Assembly (NCBI GenBank): GCA_022559845.1
Contig: CM040126.1
Span: forward strand, 44,014,458 to 44,078,457
Source: Amorphophallus konjac
Lineage: Eukaryota > Streptophyta > Magnoliopsida > Alismatales > Araceae
Direction: 5' to 3'
Length of the DNA stretch: 64,000 bases
Shown: piece after piece, positions 30,530 to 42,190 of the stretch
Layout: each line of letters starts with the position of its first letter
How positions within the stretch are numbered: position 1 is the stretch's first letter
Notes under the pieces: generated by a model
Told to the model about the DNA's origin: nothing
Seen by the model: only the letters and a program-made list of their open reading frames with translations
The model's database searches: none
Program-made: the position numbers and the translations under genes

Positions 30530-31447
30530 ATGGCTCATCGCGTAGACTGGAACGGTATGCAAGAGACCGTCGCTGGTCTAACTCAAGCACTACAAATGAT
30601 GGCGCAAGCTGGCGCGGGAGCAAGGGCAAGAGACTTACATCGTAACTTCTGGAGTTTAAATCCTCCTAGATTTTCTGGTTCTTCAAATCCAGATGAGGCT
30701 GAGAACTGGATTGGTGAGATGAACTGCATCATTGAAGTGATGCAATGTACTGATCAGGAGAAGGTCCGCCTTGCTACTTTTCAATTAAATAAGGACGCTC
30801 GTACATGGTGGAAGTATGTTCCTGCACCACCAGCTGATGCACCTCATACATGGGAAGGTTTCCTTATACTTTTCCAAGCTAGGTACTTTTCCGAGCATGT
30901 CAAGGAGCGGAAGGCTATGGAGTTTGCTTCTCTACGCCAGGGTATGATGTCCGTAGCGGAATATGAACTCCAATTTTCCAGGCTAGCTCCGTATGCTCCT
31001 CATTTGATTACCACCGATTTATTAAAGGCTAATCGATTTATAGATGGTTTAAGGCCCGATTTTATTCAACAACTGCGGACTCAGAATATCCGTACGTATG
31101 CGGAGATGGTCCAATGGGCACACTTATACGAAAGGACCTTGGAAAAGGTCGAGAAATTAAAGTCAAGGGAGAGAAGCCTAGTCGAAGGTCTGATCGGCAT
31201 GAAAAGAAACGAAAGTTTAGTATCACGGAACTCTACAGATCCCGTGATAGCAAGAAGAGATCCCGGAATGGGAGTGGTAGCGGCTACCATAAGAATAAGA
31301 AGGTCAAGGAAGAAGACAACCAAGTCACCATGGCTTGTACATTTTGCGAGAAGTTCGATCATTCGGCCGAAGAATGCTGGAAGCGCCTTGGTGCTTGCTT
31401 ACGTTGTAGCAGCAGGGAGCACCGTATGTCGGATTGCCCCCTTATGA
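30530..31447 (+). pseudogene. gag: gag of element G, frameshifted
   Basis: ATG at 30530 (MAHRVDWNGMQETVAGL). The Gag core runs to about residue 210 (FWSLNPPRFSGSSNPDEAENW, VAEYELQFSRLAPYAPHLI). Near 31140-31200 the true frame moves from this ORF to the one that continues through zinc knuckles, protease and RT. Two knuckles follow in the new frame at about 31336-31440: [14 protein letters not shown] and [14 protein letters not shown]. The end of this ORF past about 31170 is therefore out-of-frame sequence. Compared with A, this is a separate but related chromovirus Gag. Confidence 0.88.
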
Positions 31448-34400
31448 AGGAACAATCTTCCGGTGGTGGACGTAAGCGACAGGCTCATCTCAATGCTGTC
31501 ATGAATGATGGTGAAGTGTCCAAGAATGATGGGCTAATGGAAGGTACCATTCAAATCTATTCTCATCCCGCATTCGTACTATTTGATACTGGTGCTTCTC
31601 ATTCCTTTATATCTACTTCCTTTGCAAAAACATTACCCATTTCATCAGTTCTTTTACCTTCGGACCTTACTATTTCGACACCTTTAGGTCTTGGAACAAA
31701 ACTTACAACTTATTACCACGATAGTGAGGTAAGGGTAGAAGGTCACAATCTTCCTGTAAACCTCGTATGCCTTGATATGGAGGGCTATGATGCTATTCTA
31801 GGGGTGGATTGGCTTGTAGACCATGATGCCTACATAAATTATCAGAATAGGATTATCTCTTTTCGGAAACCTGGTCTTCTAAGGTTTTCCTTCCTTGGTA
31901 TCAAATATAGGAAGCATCTTACCATAATTTCATCTCTTCACGCTTGCAAACTAATTTTGCAAGGATGTAAAGCTTTCCTTGCTTCCGTAATCATTATCGA
32001 GTCCAAAGAGATCGTCTTAAAAGACATTCCTATAGTGAATGAGTTTCCCGATGTATTTCCATCAGATTTACCCAGTTTATCGCCCGAAAGGGAAGTAAAT
32101 TTTTCCATTGAACTCATTCCTGGAGCAGCACCTGTTTCGATAGCTCCCTACAGGATGTCCCCCACAGAACTCAAGAAATTGAAGAAACAACTTCAGAAGT
32201 TATTAGACAAGGGTTTTATTCGACCTAGCACATCCCCTTGGGGTGCGCCAATTTTATTTGTCAAGAAGAAAGATGGATCTCTCAGGCTATGTATCGACTA
32301 CCAGCGACTGAATCAACTTACTATCAAGAACAAATATCCGTTGTCGCGTATCGATGAGCTCTTTGATCAGCTTTCAGGAGCAGAATATTTTTCCAAGATA
32401 GAACTCAGGTCAGGATATCATCAGCTCAGGATCAAAAATGAAGACATTTACAAGATGGCTTTCCGGAGCCGGTACGGCCACTATGAATTTGTAGTAATGC
32501 CGTTCGGGTTAACCAATGCCCCGACAGCATTCATGCAACTTATGAACAACGTCTTCAGGCCTTATCTTGACCGATTTGTGATCGTATTCATTGATGACAT
32601 TCTTATATACTCTAAAACAAAGGAGGAACATGAAGAGCACTTAAGGATAGCCATGCAAACGCTAAGAGAGCACAAACTCTATGCGAAGCTTAATAAGTGC
32701 GAGTTCTGGCTAAAGGAGGTTTCTTTCCTTGGCCATATTATTTCAAAGGAAGGTATCGCTGTTGATCCTTCTAAAGTTAAGGCTGTTAAGAATTGGAGCC
32801 GGCAGACGACTGTGTCATAAGTTAGAAGTTTTCTGGGTCTGACTGGTTACTATAGGCGATTTATTAAAGATTTCTCAAAGATCGATGTTCCTTTGACTAG
32901 ACTTACAAGAAAGGAGAATCCTTTTATATGGTCGAAGGATTGCGAAGAGAGTTTTCTAAATCTTAAGGATCACCTTACTACAGCTCCCATTTTGAGCCCA
33001 TTAAAGGGGGTGGTTTTAAAGTTTATACGGATGCGTCTGGCATTGGTCTAGGAGGCGTTCTTATGTAAAATGGAAAGGTGATTTGTTATTCCTCAAGACA
33101 GTTGAAGCTTCATGAAGAAAATTATCCTGTGCATGATTTAGAATTGCTGCGGTTATATTCACATTAAAGATTTGGTGACATTACCTTTATGGGGAGAAAT
33201 TCACTATATTTTCAGATCATAAAAGTCTAAAATACCTATTCACCCAGAAGGAGTTGAACATGTGACAACGCAGATGGTTGGAGTATCTCAAGGATTTCGA
33301 CTTTACAATTCAATATCATCCAGGGAAAGCAAATGTTGTGGCTGACGCTCTTAGCAGGAAGCCAATGGCTACTCTAGCAAGCCTCCGGAAAGGTATAACT
33401 TGTCTTATTGAAGATTTTTCTCATTTAAATCTTGATATTGACAGAGAAGGAGAAGGAGAAGTGATTGCCAACATAAGGTCTCAACCTACATTGATTAAGG
33501 ATATAGTCAAATTACAGGAGAATGATCCTACATTGATGGAAATCAAGGATAGTATTGAGCAAAGATCGGAATTCTCTATCTCACATGATGGAAGATTATT
33601 GTTTAAGGATAGAATTTGTGTGCCGAATCATGATGATACTAAAAACTGATCATGGAGGAAGCGCATAAATCAAGGTTTGCTATTCACCCTGGTGCTACCA
33701 AGATGTATCAAGATTTGAAGAGAAACGTTTGGTGGCCCAACATGAAAAGAGAAGTAGCGGAATTCGTGTCTCGCTGCCTCACTTGTCAGCAAGTAAAGGC
33801 AGAACATTTAAAACCTGTTGAAAAATTACACCCCTTGAATATTCCCGAGTGGAAATGGGAAAATATAGGGATAGATTTTATCATGGGTTTACCTAAGACA
33901 AAAGGTGGACACGATGGTATATGGGTGATCATAGACCGATTGACTAAATCTGCACATTTTCTACCAATCAAGAGTCGATGGTCTGTGGACGTACTAGCAG
34001 CATTATACATGAAGGAGATTGTCAAATTGCATGGTGTCCCTGTCACCATTATTTCTGACCGAGATCCTCGATTTACATCACAATTCTGGAAGGGTCTACA
34101 ACATTCATTAGGGACCCGACTCAACTTTAGCATTGCATTCCATCCATAAATTGATGGTCAAATGGAAAGGACAAATCAAGTGGTGGAAGATATGCTCAGA
34201 ACTTGTGCTATTGACTTTGGAGGAAGTTGGCATGATCACTTGCCTTTAATGGAATTTGCATACAACAATAGCTACCAAGCTAGTATACAAATGGCACCGT
34301 TTGAAGCTTTATATGGTAGAAGCTGTCGATCACCTATTTTTTGGAATGATGTAGGAGAAAGGTAATTTCTCGGTCCCGACATTATTAGGGATACTACCGA

Positions 34401-34941
34401 GAAGAAAAAACTTATTCGAGAGAGACTTCATATGGCCCAAGATAGGCAGAAATCATATGCTGACAATCGAAGACGCGATCTGGAATTCCAAATAGGATAT
34501 CATCTATTTCTTAAAGTTTCTCCAAGTCGAGGTATTCAAAGATTTGGTATTAAGAGAAAGCTTACTCCAAGATTCATTGGCCCCTTTGAGATTCTCGAAA
34601 GGGTTGGTGAAGTTGCATATAGAATAGCTTTACCTCCTCAATTATCTAAAGTCCATGATGTATTTCACGTCTCAATGCTCAAGAAGTATGTTCCTGATCC
34701 TCTCCATGTCATCACTTATGATAATCTAGAAATTAAGAAGGATTTGACATACGAGCAAAAGCCAATCAAGATCATTGAACGAGAGGTACGTCAACTTCGA
34801 AATAAGACTATTCCTATGGTCAAGATCCAATGGACTAAGTTATGACCGCATGAAGCAACATGGGAAACCGAAGAAGCTATGCGCAAAAGATTTTTAGAAT
34901 TATTTGAATGTAAGTACACTCTCTATAAATCCATGAATTGA
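31170..34941 (+). pseudogene. pol: pol of element G: protease, RT, RNase H, integrase, chromodomain, decayed
   Basis: Zinc knuckles and protease ([12 protein letters not shown], about 31578) lead into RT (about 32040-32870), with [10 protein letters not shown] at about 32590. RT motif A reads [12 protein letters not shown]: the catalytic aspartate is glutamate. A stop at 32818 interrupts the frame. RNase H (about 32990-33360) contains stops at 33067 and about 33263 and frameshifts near 33010 and 33147. Integrase (about 33652-34430) keeps HHCC (CLTCQQVKAEH) and the DDE blocks GIDFIMGLPK, SDRDPRFTS and VVEDML, but has stops at 34147 and 34363. The end (about 34770-34941) is a chromodomain-like tail (IPMVKIQW, EATWETEEAMRKRF) with a stop at 34843. 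No active protein is possible from this copy. Confidence 0.9.
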
Positions 34942-34962
34942 ATTTGGGGATAAATTCTTTTT

Positions 34963-34975
34963 AAGTGCGGGAGGG
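34963..34975 (+). other. Polypurine tract of element G
   Basis: AAGTGCGGGAGGG directly before the 3' LTR. Confidence 0.75.
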
Positions 34976-37900
34976 TGTAACGCTCGAGAATTTTCTAAGA
35001 ATTTTTTGGACTTAAAACATAATTATTAATCATTTACTGGGCTATTAATTGAATTATAATGAGTTATATTTAATTAAGTAGGCCCTATATTTTATCCAAG
35101 TGGATTAGGCCCATATAATAAACCCAATAGGCCCACAAAGATTATTTTAGACTTTGGCCCATGTTCTATAACCTTAAAATAGGTGAAATCACGGAATTAA
35201 GGAGATAATTACTCCTTGGGACATAAATAAAAAGATAATATTGGGGATAATATCAAAAGAGTTTGAAGTATTTCAAATTCGGCGCCAATAGGAAAAACGG
35301 TCTATCGCGAGACCGCTAATGCCCAGAAAACGGTCTCCGAACGACCGCTAATCGCTGTCAGATCCGTGAGAGAAAGAAAACGTGAAAAGGTTAGATTTTT
35401 AGCATCCAAATCATCTTGGATCAACTCTATCAGCTAATTAGATAGGTCTAGAAGGATTGTAGATCGAATGAAAAGTCTAATTGAGACTCTAAATTCGTTC
35501 TAATCCTCAAACCCTAGCTCTCCAATAAATAGGTCCCAGATTTGACATGCGCGACCCCTACTTTCGCTCTCGTGGAAAGCAGGTAAGGAGGCCGATTTTG
35601 AGGTATGTTTCTTCTAGGAATTTGTTCATTATACTTAGAACTAACTACCCTCCAAATTTCATTCTAGGAGATCAAGTCTACGTGAAGTTAGAAGCTTCCA
35701 AAATTGTTGATTCTACATTAAGAACTCAGGAATTAGTACGTCCGACCCAAGAAGATCAAAGAATTCGGAGCCCAAAACGAAGTAATTAGATAGAAGTTCT
35801 TTAGAACTTTTTGTTACCCTATCTATCCTCTAATTACCCTCAAAATTTCACGTCCATAGGTCAAGGGAATCAGGAGATAGAGTGACGTAAAGTTGCTGAT
35901 TTAGAGCAAGAAAGTGCAGAAACTAGGGCGTGATGTCAGTCAGAAATTCAAAGTTTAGAGGAACTATTAAAGATAGGTTATCTCATGAAAGGCTCAAACT
36001 TTATGTCAGGAACAAAAGCCCTCTTGTTTTATTCGTTTTCATGCATTATATCTTGAGAATTTCGTGTTTTACTTAGGACTATGCATCTAGTTTAGTCTTC
36101 ATGCATAATGCTAAGCCTAATGAAGAGAAAAATAAAATTTCTTATTGTTCATACAAGCCTATGCATATTGTTGGCCTATGCACGATCTATCATGATTATG
36201 GAAGTTAAAATATGTTGATTTCCAGACATGATATGCCTTAATTAACATTTTTGTTTAGTTATCTTTGGAACTCGGATTGACACAGGAAGAAACGGTCTTC
36301 CTGGAGATCGCCAGCGAACTGTCGCGGTCGTATGATAGACCGCTAACCGCAAGTGGCGGGCGTCCATTTGACCGGTTTCGATTTCTGAATTTCTGCATTA
36401 TTTTTATAACCTGAGACTTAATACAGATTTGCCATAATTATTATATGTTAAGCCTAGTTAACTAAGTTTTATTCCTGATTTACTTACTGGTTTCATATAC
36501 TTAGTTATATTTACTGTTCATTATGATAGACTTCATGTTTCATGTACATTGGTATTATTTTAACTTATATTAATTTGGGACAAAAATCATATATTCTTGT
36601 AATAAATATATGTTCAAATGATAGATGATTCATGTTTTAACTTGATCACTGTTTTATCACGATTCTCTCTCTTCTAAGAGTCATTTTCTTACGTACATGA
36701 CACATATCTCGGTATGTTGTCATTAGTTACACTATTGCACATTAGGAACACAATCTTGGACATGATGACCTCTCTCTTGGATATTCCTTCCAATGGACTA
36801 GGAAATCTTGTTTCAAGACCTCCGTAAGACTCCGTGAGCTTGGGATTCTCACTAGGACGTCGAGCTAGTTGTACCATTAAAGCCCAATTGTCTAGAAGGC
36901 ACTTATACCGATGTTTTATATTTATGGAATTAACGTCCTTCTAGTTAACCGCCAAAGACTGCTAGCGTGCTTACATTTGACCGCTAACGGATCCTAAACG
37001 GTACTGCATTAGACCGCTAAAGACTCCAGATATTCTGTTTTAAAAATATCGAACTGTCTTATCGTTAACGGTCCTGAATTTGACCGCCAGGAGCAAGAGA
37101 CGGTCCGATAAATGACCGCTAGCTATCTGAGTTTGATTAACCCGGGGTTTGACTCATGGGTTGATTTTCCTATGTTCCTAGACTGTCCAATTGATTATCT
37201 AGAACTTGTTACATTATTTCAAAGATATCTAAGTAAATTGTGAAAGTTAAGGAATGTACCGTTATGCTGCCGATTTATGTCCATGGCATAACCTAGTTAT
37301 TGATGTATTTCTTGAAATTCTGTATTCTCACTAGAAGCATTCTTATATTTGGTTACTTTATCATAGAACTATTGTTGAAATTGTACATTCTTGGCCATAT
37401 TATTGATATAAACGTGGAAGTAGCTTGATTTATACTTGAAGATGCAGTTCGAGAACTGATTGTGTTCAAGGGCTCTATGCTAGTCCCCTTGGCTGATTGT
37501 CGAAAACATACTATATAAACCATAGGGTAGATGTTACTGGCGTCGCATTGCGCTGGGAGTACTTTCTCTATAAATAAGTGAAATATCTACGGGATCCACG
37601 TAAATCCACGTAAATTCACGAAATACTTGTTACTAAGTGAAGAGTACATTCTTACTTGTTACATGACTTTCTAGTACATTCTTGTCACATTCTTGTTCAT
37701 GAAAAGGTCCAAACTTACTTTCTTGATTAATGAATCATATTCTCATATCTCAAGTTTGATCGTATCTTGTTATTTTGGCATTATTCTAATTGTTTCATCG
37801 TATTTACATAGTTTATCTTATTTCTTTAGAGCTAAGACATTAATCACTTTAACATTGCCTTCATGTTGATACGAAGATACCTACTAGGCAAGTGTGCTCA

Positions 37901-38265
37901 TTACCTACTTTCTCAATGTTTCAGGAGGTACGAGTGAATCGGATTCGGATTATTCAAGTAGCGAGTCCGAGAGCGATTAAAGAAAATATGGATTCGAGTG
38001 AAGACTTACAATGTCAAACATGTCTAGATTGAGTCTTTATATGTAATTTTTTTTATTGAGTCTGGAAAAAAAAGGGATCGAATATTAGTGTATTTGAATC
38101 ATGAATATTTGATATGAAATAAAGATGAAAGTTTGATTAAATGACTTGTGCAATAACTCTTATGTGTGATTGTCTTGCGCTCTGATTATATTACTTGCTC
38201 GAGGCTTACCATGCCGGCTGTTTGCGTTCCCGATTGTTTCCGTTGCATAATCTCAGGGCGTGACA
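34976..38265 (+). repeat. 3' LTR of element G (3290 bp)
   Basis: Begins TGTAACGCTCGAG and ends AGGGCGTGACA. It is collinear with 27028-30293, carrying the inverted repeats at about 35295-35350, 36290-36375 and 36935-37130 and the donor-like CAGGTAAGG at about 35580. Divergence from the 5' LTR is greater in its first third than in the last 450 bp. Confidence 0.93.
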
Positions 38266-39360
38266 GGTACGCTTCAACCCTTGGATATTCCCGCGTGGAA
38301 ATGGGACCACATGATGACTGATTTTGTGGTTGGGTTGCCGAGGTCTCCTAGTGGTCATGATAGTATTTGGGTGCTGGTGGACCGACTGACGAAGATAGCT
38401 TGGTTGTTACCGATCAAGGTCAGTTGGAGTGTGCCCAAATTGGCCCGATTACATGTAGAGCATATTATCCCCTTGCATGGAATCCCCATTTCCATCGTGT
38501 CGGATCGAGATCCCCGCTTCACTTCAGGATTCTGGAGGAGCTTCCAGAGGGCTCTGGGTACAGAATTAAGATTCAGCTCGGCTTACCACCCTCAGTCGGA
38601 TGGTCAGTCTGAGAGAACCATCCAAACTTTAGATGATATGTTGAGATCTTGTTACCTGGAGTGGCAGGGGAGTTGGTCTCATCATTTGCCATTTGTGGAG
38701 TTCGCCTATAACACCAGTTATCATGCCAGCATTGGCATGACTCCCTATGAAGCGTTGTATGGGCGACCGTGTCGAACTCCACTTAATTGGTTTGAGGTCG
38801 GTGAGCCAATCATGACAGGTCCAGAGTTGGTGCAGCATAGTATTGAGGTGGTGCAGCTGGTCAGGCGGAGGTTGCTAGCAGCTCAGAGTCGGTAGAAGAG
38901 TTATGCGGATTAGTGGAGACAACCCCTTAGCTTTGCTATGGGAGACTGGGTATTTTTAAGGGTCTCCCCTGTGAAGGGGGGAATGTGTTTTGGCCAACGT
39001 GGGAAGCTGAGTCCCCGTTATGTTGGCTCTTTTCTTATTGTCAAGCGTATTGGCGAGGTAGCATATAGGTTGCAGCTACCCCCGGAGTTGGTGGCTATAG
39101 ATGATGTGTTCCATGTGTGGATGCTTCGAAGGTACATGCCGGATGATTCTCATGTTCTGGAGGACTTCGTGTGGCCTAAGGTGACCCTGAACCTATCTTT
39201 CCAGGAGTATCCTGTCTGCATTGAGGATCGGCGTGAGCAGTGCTTGCAGAACAAGGTAATTCCCTTGGTTAAGGTGGTCTGGCAGCATCACTCAGGAGGT
39301 GAGACGTCTTGGGAGCGTGAAGATGAGATGCGGCAGCAGTTTCCCTACCTATTCGAGTAA
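38266..39360 (+). pseudogene. pol: pol of element F, second segment: integrase core and chromodomain
   Basis: After the duplicated GGTAC the integrase resumes: the first catalytic Asp in MMTDFVVGLP (about 38310), the second in SDRDPRFTSGFW (about 38502), and Glu in SERTIQTLDDML (about 38608). Stops at 38893 and 38911 break the frame before the GPY/F-like segment (38938-39160). The chromodomain end at about 39210-39360 reads IPLVKVVWQHH and TSWEREDEMRQQFPYLFE. Apart from those two stops the segment is open and is the best preserved integrase in the window. Confidence 0.9.
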
Positions 39361-39570
39361 GTCTGTTCTCTTGATTAGTCGTACTCTAGCTAAATTTTGA
39401 GGATGAAATTTTATAAGGGGGGAGGTCGGTAACGCCCCAGAATTTTTGGATTTATTTATTTACCCGAGCTCGGATTTATTTTTGGGGCTGAATTAATTTT
39501 TAATTGCCAAATTTTGAATTTTGTTCGAACCGCGGCTTTTTGGGATTATTTCGCGGGTGTCTTGGCCTTT

Positions 39571-39577
39571 TATAAGA
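39571..39577 (+). promoter_or_regulatory. TATA box of the F LTR
   Basis: TATAAGA within TTTTATAAGAG, about 140 bp into the LTR. Confidence 0.5.
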
Positions 39578-40219
39578 GAGAATTGGGCATATTTTGAATT
39601 TCGATTTTTGTGGAGTTTTGGGGGAATCCCAAAACCCTTTTTCTTTCTCGTTAAACCTGGCCCCCCGCTCCTCTCTCTCCTCGTCCTTCTCCTTTTCGCA
39701 CCGATCGCGAGGCCTTCCTCTTCCCACCGGCTGCAGACGGTGAGGGCGAGGGAGGACGATCGACGACGGTGGCGGCTTGGGGGCGGAGTTCGAGCGGAGA
39801 CGGCGTCCCGGGGGTGGAGCTCGAGTGGTGACGGCTCGCGTGCGCGGGCGTGTTCGCGGGTTCGCGAGCGAGAACGGTGGTTTCGGTAGTGGTTTTCAAG
39901 CGACATTTTGAGGTTAAAGCTTGGCCGAGGTATGGGGATGGATTCCCTAGCTCTTCTCTCGCATTTCCCTTTTGATCGGAGTCGATTTGGATGAGAGAGT
40001 AGGGTGTGATTCCTTTTTTGGGGAAAATAGCATGTTTGGGGTTGTGAGCTAGAATCCGGCCGATTCCTTGTGATTCCTTGTTTGGATCGGGTTTTTTTGA
40101 GTGCAATCTTGCCGGGGACTAGCCCCCTCTTGTTTTCTGAAGTTCCCACTCGTAATGGTTGCGAGTTGGGGGTGGAAAGCCTTCCGAAGGGTTTCCGGAG
40201 GTTTCCTACTCCAGAGACG

Positions 40220-40550
40220 GCCACATGGGCTGCCGTCTCTACCCAGCAGGGCGGCCAGAAGCCCGGCCGTCTGATGGGCTGGGCGGCCATCAAGTTGGCC
40301 GCCCAGGCAGCTGTTGTTCTCTAGGCGGCCAGCACTATGGCCACCCAGGCCCAGTTTCTGGGCGGCCACAGTCGTGGCCGTCCAGGCCTTTTCTGCCTAG
40401 GGCTGGGCAGCTAGCGGGCTGGGCGGCCACCAAGGTGGCCGCCTGGGTCCAATGGCCCAAGGTTTGGGCAGCCAGGGTCCTGGCCGCCCAGGCCTGGGAG
40501 TCAGGGGGAGTGGGCGGCCATGGCCCTGGCCGCCCAGACCCTTGGGCGGC
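40220..40550 (+). repeat. Inverted-repeat array, GGGCGGCCA/TGGCCGCCC type
   Basis: At least six units. Perfect 10 bp arms: TGGGCGGCCA (40280-40289) with TGGCCGCCCA (40296-40305); GGCGGCCACC (40422-40431) with GGTGGCCGCC (40434-40443); TGGGCGGCCA (40511-40520) with TGGCCGCCCA (40527-40536). Loops are 2-6 nt and differ. Other units carry one or two mismatches. These are the most hairpin-prone sequences in the window apart from the D hairpin. Confidence 0.85.
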
Positions 40551-41544
40551 TAGGTGTAATACCCTGGATTCTTCTCGAATCTTCCAGACCCTTATCGGAG
40601 TGCTTTCGGATCACTTTTGTGAGTCCTGAGTTGAGTTTTACGATCCACGTGAGTTTTTCTCTCGTACAAGTTATGGAACCCAGTGGAGAGTTTATTTCTC
40701 AGTTCATCAACTCGAGGACGCTACAGCTGCAATGTACTCTTTGAGAGGATCGTTTCGGCTATTTTTCTATATTTTTCTGAATTAGTGGATTTTCGGCACA
40801 AAAATCAGAATTTTGGAAAATTAGGAAAATTCCTATTTTTCTTCTATTTCTTTCCTTTTCCTCTCTCCTCCCTCTCATTTCTCACCTCACTTTCTCTCTC
40901 TCATTCTCTCTCCTCTCTGGTCCTCTCGACGCGGGGCGCGCGACCGTGGCGAGTTGGCTAAGGCGGGAACGCGATGGAGTGAACCTGTAGCGTGATGGAG
41001 TGGCGGATTGAGCGTGGCGTGACGCGATCCCTCGGTGGATTCAAAGCCGGCGTGGTTCATTGGTTTGATAGTTTTCAACGCGGTTTAGTAGCTTCGGCGC
41101 GCAGAATCTTCGGTGGAGGTAGGAAAATGGATCATGTACTTCTCTTCTACGTTCCCTCGCAGTTTCACGCCGAACCGTGTGCATACGAGTGGGTTTCGTT
41201 CAGTTCAGGAAAAGCATGCTCGGGGGGTGTGCGTCGGGTTCGTCAAAAAACGACAACGGTTTTCGACTAGATTAGCTTCAATGTGACCCCCAGCATGCTA
41301 GCGTTCCAGATCTGCCGTTTTTATCGCGATTGGTCGTCATTTGGGGTCGGTACGAGTCCGGGAACCCCGGTGACCCAATTAGGGTCGATTCGTTAGAATC
41401 GCCCATTTCTTGTGATTGCGATGTTGCATGTGTCCCTTCCGGCATGTGGAAGATTGTTTTTGTTGATTAGGACTGTTTCCCCTTCATTTAGACGTGAATG
41501 GGGCGTGGAACGGCTGAAATCGGCCATTCCCCTGGTTATCCCGC

Positions 41545-42190
41545 CGTATCATGCAAGCGGTCGTTTCAGAGACCGTCTCTTGTCTCTGGCGGCCCCTCGA
41601 TAGATCGCCACACTCTGTCGTGTGTCGGTTAGTTCATGTCGATTTAGGCTGGCGGCCTAAACTTAGACCGCCTCTTGCAGTGGCGGACCTATGGTGGCTC
41701 TGTGGTTCCTCGATATTAGTGTAAGTCGGTTCGAGACTTAGCGGTCTTATGATAAACCACTACTTGCTCTAGCGGCCCTTTCTTAGACGGCTATGGGTCG
41801 TTGATGTTAGTCAACGGGATAGGTCGGTTTGGGCTGGCGGCCCAAGCTTTGACCGCCAACGTGCTGTAGCGCTCCTTCCTTAGGCCGCTACGGTTTGTTT
41901 GACCGAGTCAATGTTTTAAGTCGGTTGGCCTTGGCGGCCCAACCTTCCTGCGTTTCTTCGTTGTAGCGTGTCTTTCTTAGGCCGCTATAGGTCGTTTGTT
42001 TTAGGTCAACGTTTTAGGGCGATTAGTGTGGTGGTTTACTCTTAGACCGCCTAGTCCGTGTGGCAGTTCTATATTAGACCGCCATGGTGGTTTGACCAAA
42101 TAGGTCGGTTCAGGGTTGATGGGGTTTAGCGGCCTAATCCTTGACCGCTACAGTCGCCTAGCGGCCCATTCTATGACCGCCAGCGTATGT
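41545..42190 (+). repeat. Inverted-repeat array, GCGGCC/GACCGC type
   Basis: Ten or more units. Examples: GGCGG (41651-41655) with CCGCC (41668-41672); TGGCGG (41835-41840) with CCGCCA (41853-41858); TAGCGG (42127-42132) with CCGCTA (42145-42150). Spacers of about 10-14 nt vary and are often pyrimidine-rich. The array precedes the block shared with family A by about 600 bp. Confidence 0.75.

Larger units (their letters stand above)
27028..38265 (+). mobile_element. Element G: full-length chromovirus, 11.2 kb
   Basis: 5' LTR 27028-30293, primer site 30301-30313, gag from 30530, pol to 34941, polypurine tract 34963-34975, 3' LTR 34976-38265, and a GGTAC duplication on both sides. Gag-Pol has the chromovirus order and a Tekay/Del-like C-terminus (recognition only). 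At least two frameshifts in pol and several stops make it defective. The LTRs differ by about 4% near the start and less near the end, by eye. A third LTR of this family is at 1-603. Confidence 0.94.
25654..40554 (+). mobile_element. Element F: Tekay/Del-type chromovirus, 3' half, split by G and E
   Basis: Begins abruptly inside RT at 25654, directly after the Athila-like LTR. It runs to 27027, is interrupted by element G, continues from 38271 (after the duplicated GGTAC) to the pol end at 39360, and has a 3' LTR from about 39428 that is interrupted by element E at 40555. It is close to family A in pol but has a different LTR. Its 5' LTR, gag and protease are absent from the window. Confidence 0.87.
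39428..40554 (+). repeat. 3' LTR of element F, first part
   Basis: Follows the polypurine tract AAGGGGGGAGG (39415-39425). It begins GGTAACGCCCC, where related LTRs have TGTAACGCC, so the first base or bases are probably mutated. TATA-like TTTTATAAGAG lies near 39571, then a GC-rich leader, then a strong inverted-repeat array (40220-40550) into which element E has inserted. The remainder of this LTR lies beyond E and outside the window. Confidence 0.78.

Noticed and set aside
39493..40293. A 266-codon minus-strand frame in the F LTR
   Set aside because: It lies in a GC-rich LTR leader, antisense to the transcript, is low in complexity, and overlaps the inverted-repeat array.
41545..42190. 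CRISPR-like repeated units
   Set aside because: Arms are short, inverted and degenerate, spacers are irregular, there is no exact direct repeat, and the setting is a plant retrotransposon.
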